This document shows, in pieces, positions 59,030 to 64,000 of a DNA stretch of 64,000 bases. The position numbers and the translations under genes were made by a program. Under the pieces are notes generated by a model that worked only from the letters and a program-made list of their open reading frames with translations, ran no database searches and was not told where the DNA came from. This DNA is from Streptomyces glomeratus (GTDB lineage: Bacteria; Actinomycetota; Actinomycetes; Streptomycetales; Streptomycetaceae). The first letter of the stretch is position 1. Every line of letters starts with the position of its first letter. The stretch lies in NCBI RefSeq assembly GCF_021462825.1, contig NZ_JAKEEB010000006.1:1-64000 (forward strand), written 5' to 3'.

Positions 59030-61606
59030 TCAGATCACCAGGCGCTCGCCGCTCGGCGTCCCCGAACCACTGCTCTGCGGCGCGCTCGCGGAACCGGACG
59101 TCGAGGCCGGGGCGCTGGAGGACGCCGGGCCGCTGGCCGAGTTGGAGACGGGCGGCGTGGTGGCGGGGGGCGACGTAGGCGGCGTGGTGGGCGTCGGCGA
59201 CGGGGAGCCCGACGGTGTCGCTGGCTTCGTCGTCGGCGTCGTCGGCCCCGTCGTCGGCCTCGTCGGCGGCCGGGACGTCGGCCTCGTCGGCGACTGCGAC
59301 GGGACCGTCGGCCGCTTGCTCGTCGGCTCGTCGACCGGCACGCCACCGGTGCTCCGCGGTGTCGGATCGTCGGAGGTGCCGTACGTGCCGTCCGGGCCGG
59401 GGTTCGTCGGCGTCGGGGCACCGCCGGAGGCGCCACCGCCGTCCGAGTCGCCGCCGGCCTTGTCCGCGCCGAGGCCGTCGTCGTTCGGGCCCTCGGTCGC
59501 CGAGGGGCCCACACGGACCTGGTCGGACGGGGCGTTGCCGTTGCTGTTCGAGGTCATGCCGAGCGTCACCACGGTGCCCAGCACGGCGACCAGGGCCGCT
59601 CCCGCGCCCGCGGCCACCAGATTGCGCCGTGTGCCCTTCACCACACCGCGAACGCCGCCGGGCTTCGGCGCCCGCTCCTGGTGCGTGATCAGCGTCGCCG
59701 TGTCGCCGGTCGGCGCGGACGGGCCGAAGCCGCCCGGTACGCCGCCCGACGCGGACGCCGGTTCCTCCTGCCGCGCGTCCGGCGCCTCCCCGCCCGCCAC
59801 GGTGCGCACCACCAGCGGCGTGGTGCCCGCGTGGTCGCCGACCAGGGCGAGGGCGCGCCGGCCGGCGACCGTGCCGCGCTTGTCGGCGAGGGCGCCGCGC
59901 AGCCCGATGGATGCCTCCAGCTCGGCGCGAGCCCGGTCGATCTGCCCCGCGCAGAGCGCGAGTATGCCCAACTCGTGGTGGAAGTAGGCCTGTTCGCCGA
60001 CCTCACCGGCGAGCCGGGCGGCCTCCGCGCCGGAGCGCAGCGCCCGCTCCCAGGCCGCCCAGTCGAGCCCCGCGGCGAACGCGGGCGCGGCCTGCCGGGC
60101 CAGCCGTACGGCGACGCTGCCCTCCTCGTCCTCGCCGGGCGACGAGGGGGACCCTTCCTGCTCGGGCGCGTTCGAGAGCCGGGGGGAGACCGGCACCAGG
60201 GCGGCCAGCGCGGCCAGCACGGCATCCGCCTCGGCCACGACCCTCGCGGGGGTGACCGAGGGGTGTCCGGCCCACCAGGAGTAATGCTGGGCGGCCTTGA
60301 GCGCGTACTCCTGCGCCCCGGTCGCGTACCCGGCCGCCTCCAGCTGGGCCGGCACCCCGGCCGCGAGACGGTAGCGGGCACCCACCGGGGAGACCAGCGC
60401 GCAGTCGGCGAGTTCGGCGAGCGCCGCGTCCGCGTGGGTGTCGTCCACGAGGGCCGGCAGATGCGTCTGGTGGGGCACCTCGCCGCCCAGCGCGACCGCG
60501 AACTTGAGCGTCTCGCGCGCCGACACGCTGAGCCGGGAGGCGAGCAGCGGGGCGGCCGCGGCGGCCTCGGCGAGCGACGGCAGGGGCACCTCGGGCCCGT
60601 CCGCGGCGTCGCGTGGCACGGGGCTTTCCGCCTGCTCGGACGCGGCCTTGGCGGAGGGGGCGTCCTGGAAGACGCCGAACTCGTCGACGGCGTCCTCCTC
60701 CGCCCGCTGCCGGTCCCGCTGCCGCAGCAGCGCCCCGGCCTGCATGAAGCGCAGCGGCAGGCCCTCGGACTCGAACCACAGGTCTCCCGCCCAGTTCGCC
60801 TCCTCCTCGGTGAGGTCGCGGCCGACGGCGCGTTCGAGGAGTTCCAGGCTGGCCGCGCGGTCGAGTCCGCCGAGGAAGACCTCCTCGACGTGCGAGTCGG
60901 CCGAGGGCGCGGGCACGTCGGGCGTGGCGGAGAGCAGGAAGGCGCACTCGGGCGTCGCGTCGAGCAGTTCGTCGAGCGCGCTGCCGCCGAACTCCAGGTC
61001 GTCGAGGACGACGACGGCCCCGATCTCCTGGAGGTACTGCGCCAGTTCCTCCCGGTCCGGGCGGAACCGGGGCGCGTCGTAGACGGCGGCGAAGAGGTCG
61101 TACAGCAGATCGCTCGTGGTGCGCCGGTAGCCGCAGAGGCGGATCACGCCGTCCGGGGCGAGGTCCGCGCAGTCCTCGGCGACGATGTCCAGGAGCGCGG
61201 TGCGGCCGGAGCCGGACGGGCCGGTGAGCCGGACCGAGCGGCCGCGGGCGAGGAGCCGTACCAGCCGCTCCCGATCCTCCTGGCGCTCCAGCAGGGGCTG
61301 CTGCGGGCGCCCGGGCCCGGCCGGCACGGGCGGCTTCGCGGCGCGGGCCTTGTCCGCCCGCTCGGCGGCGGTGCGCTTCACCGGCCGCTCGGGCCGCTGC
61401 CCGGGCGTGCACGCCTCTATCTCGCTGCCGTCGACGGGGTTGACGGTGACCAGGAAGTCGGCCGTCACGAGCTGCACGGTGCGGGCCAGAGCCGGTGCCG
61501 GCTGCCCGAAGTCGGATGTCATGGGGTCCCGCGGCGGACGCTGGCGCGCTGCGGCGTGGCTGCCGTCGTGGCCGTACTCCTCGGGTCCCGCGTTGTTCGG
61601 GTCCAT
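59030..61606 (-). CDS. large membrane-anchored P-loop (AAA/STAND-like) protein
   Basis: An 858-residue protein. Residues about 105-345 form a P-loop NTPase domain with Walker A GPSGSGRTALLD (129-140) and Walker B AVVVLDDLEFGG. The invariant Lys of Walker A is replaced by Arg135, so hydrolysis may be weak or absent. A long helical region follows (about 350-640, TPR-like in parts, e.g. AYFHHELGILALCAGQIDRA), then one membrane helix (near residues 657-679, NLVAAGAGAALVAVLGTVVT), then an extracellular Ser/Thr/Pro-rich tail with TTGPTTPTTKPATPSG-type repeats. ATG 61606 was chosen but no start has a strong ribosome binding site. A signalling or scaffold role at the membrane is possible; function unknown. 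Confidence 0.8.
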   Translation of the reverse strand: MDPNNAGPEEYGHDGSHAAARQRPPRDPMTSDFGQPAPALARTVQLVTADFLVTVNPVDGSEIEACTPGQRPERPVKRTAAERADKARAAKPPVPAGPGRPQQPLLERQEDRERLVRLLARGRSVRLTGPSGSGRTALLDIVAEDCADLAPDGVIRLCGYRRTTSDLLYDLFAAVYDAPRFRPDREELAQYLQEIGAVVVLDDLEFGGSALDELLDATPECAFLLSATPDVPAPSADSHVEEVFLGGLDRAASLELLERAVGRDLTEEEANWAGDLWFESEGLPLRFMQAGALLRQRDRQRAEEDAVDEFGVFQDAPSAKAASEQAESPVPRDAADGPEVPLPSLAEAAAAAPLLASRLSVSARETLKFAVALGGEVPHQTHLPALVDDTHADAALAELADCALVSPVGARYRLAAGVPAQLEAAGYATGAQEYALKAAQHYSWWAGHPSVTPARVVAEADAVLAALAALVPVSPRLSNAPEQEGSPSSPGEDEEGSVAVRLARQAAPAFAAGLDWAAWERALRSGAEAARLAGEVGEQAYFHHELGILALCAGQIDRARAELEASIGLRGALADKRGTVAGRRALALVGDHAGTTPLVVRTVAGGEAPDARQEEPASASGGVPGGFGPSAPTGDTATLITHQERAPKPGGVRGVVKGTRRNLVAAGAGAALVAVLGTVVTLGMTSNSNGNAPSDQVRVGPSATEGPNDDGLGADKAGGDSDGGGASGGAPTPTNPGPDGTYGTSDDPTPRSTGGVPVDEPTSKRPTVPSQSPTRPTSRPPTRPTTGPTTPTTKPATPSGSPSPTPTTPPTSPPATTPPVSNSASGPASSSAPASTSGSASAPQSSGSGTPSGERLVI

Positions 61607-61851
61607 AGGTCCAAGCCCCCAAAAGCGTCGTGTGCCTGAGCCCCTCCCGGCCTTGCCGCACACTGCGCTGTCGCTTCTGGTCCGGTGCCCGCGCGAGGGG
61701 TGCGGGCGGCGGGCAGCCGAACCCTAAACCTTGGCACAGTATCTCTGACAAGTCGGGGTACCGCGCCGTCCGAGACATCACAGTCTCGTGAGGATTGCGC
61801 GCCACGCGCGTTTCGTCGGCGTTCCCTGCCGAGACGCCGCGCGTCACCCGC
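61607..61851. promoter_or_regulatory. promoter region of the P-loop protein gene
   Basis: 245 bases without a gene, between the STAS stop and the P-loop start (both on the minus strand). It includes a short A/T-richer stretch near 61735-61760 and a small dyad gagac-atcaca-gtctc. No convincing -35/-10 pair was found. Confidence 0.35.
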
Positions 61852-62175
61852 TCACACCCTGGGGAGTGACTCCACGCCGATGCCGCCCTCGATGGCCAGG
61901 ATCCGGTGCAGCCGGGTGGCCACCAGCAGGCGCTGCATCTGTGGCGGGACCTCGCGCAGCACCAGCCGCCGGCCGCACCGCCCGGCCCGCCGATGGACGC
62001 CCATGATCACCCCGAGGCCGGTGGCGTCCCAGGAGTCCAGTTCGGACAGGTCGAGCACCAGGTCGCCGACTCCGCCGTCGACGGCCGAGTGCAGGACCGT
62101 ACGGGCGTCCGCCGCGCTGCGGACGTCGAGGCGGCCCCCGACGACCAGCTCGGCGTGGTCGCCCCTGATGTGCAT
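61852..62175 (-). CDS. STAS-domain protein (anti-sigma factor antagonist-like)
   Basis: A 107-residue single STAS domain, as in SpoIIAA/RsbV/BldG proteins that bind anti-sigma factors when unphosphorylated. The loop that carries the phosphoacceptor reads LDSWDATGLGVIMG: the usual DSSG is DATG, so the phosphorylatable residue would be Thr52. ATG 62175 follows ggggagcg. It is not next to a sigma or anti-sigma gene; partner unknown. Confidence 0.88.
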   Translation of the reverse strand: MHIRGDHAELVVGGRLDVRSAADARTVLHSAVDGGVGDLVLDLSELDSWDATGLGVIMGVHRRAGRCGRRLVLREVPPQMQRLLVATRLHRILAIEGGIGVESLPRV

Positions 62176-62330
62176 ATGCGCTCCCCGAGAGTGCGTCGTC
62201 CGTACTCCGTGTTGTTGTTGTGCAACGTCTGACTGCGCTGAGCGCAGTCAGGTTGCCGTCTGTAAGCGAACCGATACCGAATTCACCCGATGAGGTGAGG
62301 ACTCAGGAGTGCGTGCGATTCGGTGCGTCT

Positions 62331-63179
62331 TCAGTACGTGTAGAAGCCCTGCCCGGTCTTGCGGCCGAAGTCACCGGCGTCAACCATCCGGCGCATCAGC
62401 TCCGGCGGAGCGAACTTCTCGTCCTGGGACTCCGTGTAGATGTTGCTCGTGGCGTGCAGCAGGATGTCGACGCCGGTGAGGTCGGCCGTGGCCAGCGGTC
62501 CCATGGCGTGGCCGAAGCCCAGCTTGCAGGCGAGGTCGATGTCCTCGGCGGTGGCCACGCCCGACTCGTACAGCTTCGTCGCCTCGACGACCAGGGCCGA
62601 GATGAGACGGGTCGTCACAAAGCCGGCGACGTCGCGGTTGACGACGATGCAGGTCTTGCCGACGGACTCGGCGAACTCGCGCGCGGCGGCCAGCGTCCGG
62701 TCGCTGGTCTTGTAACCGCGGACCAGCTCGACGAGCTGCATCATCGGCACCGGGGAGAAGAAGTGCACACCGACGACCCGCTCCGGGTGCTCGGTGGCCG
62801 CCGCGATCTTGGTGATCGGGATGGCGGAGGTGTTGGACGCCAGCACGGTGTCCTCGCGGACGATCTTGTCGAGCGTCCGGAAGATCTCGTGCTTGACCTC
62901 GAGCTTCTCGAAGACCGCCTCGACGACGATGTCCGCGTCGGCGGCGGCGTCCAGGTCGGTGGTCGCCGTGATACGGGCGAGCGCCGCTTCCGCGTCGTGC
63001 GCCTCGAGCCGGCCCTTGCTCACGAACTTGTCGTAGGAGGCTTTGATGCCGTCCGTGCCACGCGTCAGCGCCTCGTCCGTGACGTCACGCAGGACGACAT
63101 CCCAACCGGCCTGGGCCGATACCTGGGCAATACCGGAACCCATGAGTCCGGCTCCGATGACGGCAAGCTTCCGTGCCAC
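62331..63179 (-). CDS. 3-hydroxybutyryl-CoA dehydrogenase
   Basis: A 282-residue NAD(P)-dependent 3-hydroxyacyl-CoA dehydrogenase, reducing acetoacetyl-CoA to 3-hydroxybutyryl-CoA (or the reverse). Rossmann motif GAGLMGSGIAQ, the catalytic region GVHFFSPVPMMQLVELVRG with its His, and the C-terminal FGHAMGPLATADLTGVDILL and GDFGRKTGQGFYTY are intact. GTG 63179 follows ggggag at good spacing; the frame stays open further upstream without similarity. It fits with the thiolase and isobutyryl-CoA mutase genes of this window in C4 acyl-CoA metabolism. Confidence 0.95.
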   Translation of the reverse strand: MARKLAVIGAGLMGSGIAQVSAQAGWDVVLRDVTDEALTRGTDGIKASYDKFVSKGRLEAHDAEAALARITATTDLDAAADADIVVEAVFEKLEVKHEIFRTLDKIVREDTVLASNTSAIPITKIAAATEHPERVVGVHFFSPVPMMQLVELVRGYKTSDRTLAAAREFAESVGKTCIVVNRDVAGFVTTRLISALVVEATKLYESGVATAEDIDLACKLGFGHAMGPLATADLTGVDILLHATSNIYTESQDEKFAPPELMRRMVDAGDFGRKTGQGFYTY

Positions 63180-63533
63180 TGTGCGACTCCCCTGAACGCT
63201 GTGCCTATAGGCCTCTCGGCCGGACCCTAGCGTCCGAGAGGCGCTGTGTGACCGGTTAGTAACGCGCGTCACGTCTCACATGACGGACTTCACACCGGCA
63301 CGATTCATTCCGCCGCCCGGACGGCGTACTTGAGCACCCGCCGCCTCAACGGCTGTTCGCTGTCGCCCAGAAGCGATAGCGCCCCACACACCACTTCGTC
63401 CGGATTGCGTTGCACCGTCGTGGGCCGCCGCACCGCTGCCGTACGGCGTCACAGCCGCCCCGGCCCCGCGCACCGGCCGTGACGGCCGGCACACGGGTGT
63501 CCGGGACGGCCGGTGCCTAACTACGCTGGTCGC
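63180..63533. other. intergenic region, hydroxybutyryl-CoA dehydrogenase / cobalamin adenosyltransferase
   Basis: About 350 bases between two divergent genes. It holds a perfect dyad near the dehydrogenase (listed separately) and a C-rich stretch towards the adenosyltransferase gene. No gene with a domain or ribosome binding site was found in it, and no cobalamin riboswitch was recognised. Confidence 0.5.
63211..63242 (-). promoter_or_regulatory. dyad bracketing a -10-like hexamer of the dehydrogenase gene
   Basis: gcctctcgg (63211-63219) and ccgagaggc (63234-63242), perfect 9-bp arms 14 bases apart. The minus-strand hexamer TAGGGT (63229-63224) lies between the arms, so a protein bound to the dyad would cover the promoter of the 3-hydroxybutyryl-CoA dehydrogenase gene. 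Confidence 0.5.
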
Positions 63534-64000
63534 ATGGTCAATCTGACGCGCATCTACACGCGGACCGGCGACAAGGGCACCACGCACCTCGGGGACATGA
63601 GCCGGGTGCCGAAGACCGATCTGCGCATCGCCGCCTACGCGGACGCCAACGAGGCGAACGCGGTGATCGGCACCGCGATCGCCCTGGGAAACCTCTCCGA
63701 GGAGGTCGTCAAGGTCCTCACCCGCGTGCAGAACGACCTGTTCGACGTGGGCGCGGACCTGTCGACGCCGGTCGCGGAGAACCCGGAGTTCCCGCCCCTG
63801 AGGGTCGAGCAGTTCTATGTCGACCGGCTGGAGGCGGACTGCGACCGCTTCCTCGCCGAGCTGGAGAAGCTGCGTTCCTTCATCCTGCCCGGCGGCACCC
63901 CGGGCGCGGCCCTGCTGCACCAGGCGTGCACGGTCGCACGGCGCGCCGAGCGCTCCACCTGGGCCGCGCTGGAGGCCCACGCCGAGGTCATGAACCCGCT
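63534..64000 (+). CDS. ATP:cob(I)alamin adenosyltransferase, PduO type (N-terminal part)
   Basis: The first 155 codons of a PduO-type corrinoid adenosyltransferase, which makes coenzyme B12 from cob(I)alamin. Signatures: the N-terminal RIYTRTGDKGTTHLGD, the ATP-binding region with ADLSTPV, and the helix RLEADCDRFLAELEKLRSFILPGG, followed by HQACTVARRAER. It runs off the right edge of the window. It supplies the cofactor used by IcmA. ATG 63534 is the start. Confidence 0.93.
   Translation, partial: MVNLTRIYTRTGDKGTTHLGDMSRVPKTDLRIAAYADANEANAVIGTAIALGNLSEEVVKVLTRVQNDLFDVGADLSTPVAENPEFPPLRVEQFYVDRLEADCDRFLAELEKLRSFILPGGTPGAALLHQACTVARRAERSTWAALEAHAEVMNP

Noticed and set aside
63180..63533. Cobalamin riboswitch upstream of the adenosyltransferase gene
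   Set aside because: I looked for the conserved B12-box-type segment and could not recognise it; a covariance search would be needed to exclude it.

Overview
The window is chromosomal DNA from a Streptomyces (or very close relative). The evidence is the roughly 70% GC composition, GTG starts and four-base GTGA/ATGA gene overlaps almost everywhere, and the adjacent pair of long coiled-coil genes scy and filP with their usual neighbours. From general knowledge, the gene order (glgB, helicase, MerR/thioredoxin, dctA with a two-component system, pfkA, pta-ackA, pyk, icmA, meaB, thiolase, mce, scy, filP, two ABC pairs, nucS, 3-hydroxybutyryl-CoA dehydrogenase, cobalamin adenosyltransferase) resembles the core-chromosome stretch of S. 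coelicolor that contains scy (SCO5397) and filP (SCO5396). I see no rRNA, tRNA, CRISPR array, insertion sequence or prophage gene.

Layout. 1-10.5 kb: the end of glgB, a HelD/HelR-type RNA polymerase-recycling ATPase, a thioredoxin-MerR-MFS block with an Lrp regulator, a DUF2127 membrane protein, and an exporter-TetR pair with three clear operators. 10.6-14.6 kb: C4-dicarboxylate carrier DctA divergent from its likely sensor kinase/response regulator pair. 15.3-22.2 kb: an XRE-type regulator, then central carbon genes pfkA, pta-ackA and pyk. 22.2-26.5 kb: a three-gene envelope operon (DUF6230, DUF6114, a Ser/Pro-rich secreted protein) and a thioredoxin-TPR protein (YbbN-like). 26.7-32.7 kb: a TetR gene, then a two-gene operon of an alpha/beta hydrolase and a 1435-residue caspase-NTPase-WD40 protein. 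32.7-46.6 kb: coenzyme-B12-linked acyl-CoA metabolism (icmA, meaB, thiolase, methylmalonyl-CoA epimerase), interleaved with small membrane proteins, SRPBCC proteins, regulators and three AIM24-family genes. 46.8-55.9 kb: scy, filP and two tandem ABC ATPase/permease pairs. 56-64 kb: a luciferase-like monooxygenase, nucS, a large membrane-anchored P-loop protein, a STAS protein, 3-hydroxybutyryl-CoA dehydrogenase and the start of the cobalamin adenosyltransferase gene.

How the genes fit together. Phosphofructokinase, pyruvate kinase and Pta-AckA cover lower glycolysis and acetate overflow, and DctA feeds C4 acids. IcmA, MeaB, Mce, the thiolase, the hydroxybutyryl-CoA dehydrogenase and the adenosyltransferase form a scattered module for butyryl/isobutyryl/methylmalonyl-CoA interconversion with its cofactor supply and chaperone. 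Scy and FilP organise the hyphal tip.

The strongest candidate for an undescribed system is the hydrolase plus caspase-NTPase-WD40 operon (27480-32686). The two genes overlap by four bases. Each carries one in-frame TTA codon, the second immediately after the Walker A motif, so translation should depend on the bldA tRNA and be tied to development. Its architecture is that of an NLR-like cell-death or conflict switch. Other signals worth follow-up are a consensus promoter plus terminator that would make a ~95-nt RNA antisense to the helicase leader, an unbroken MFS-MerR reading frame, a near-perfect 22-bp palindrome over the icmA start region, several clean TetR operators, and a 27/28-bp tandem repeat array that ends on the meaB stop codon.
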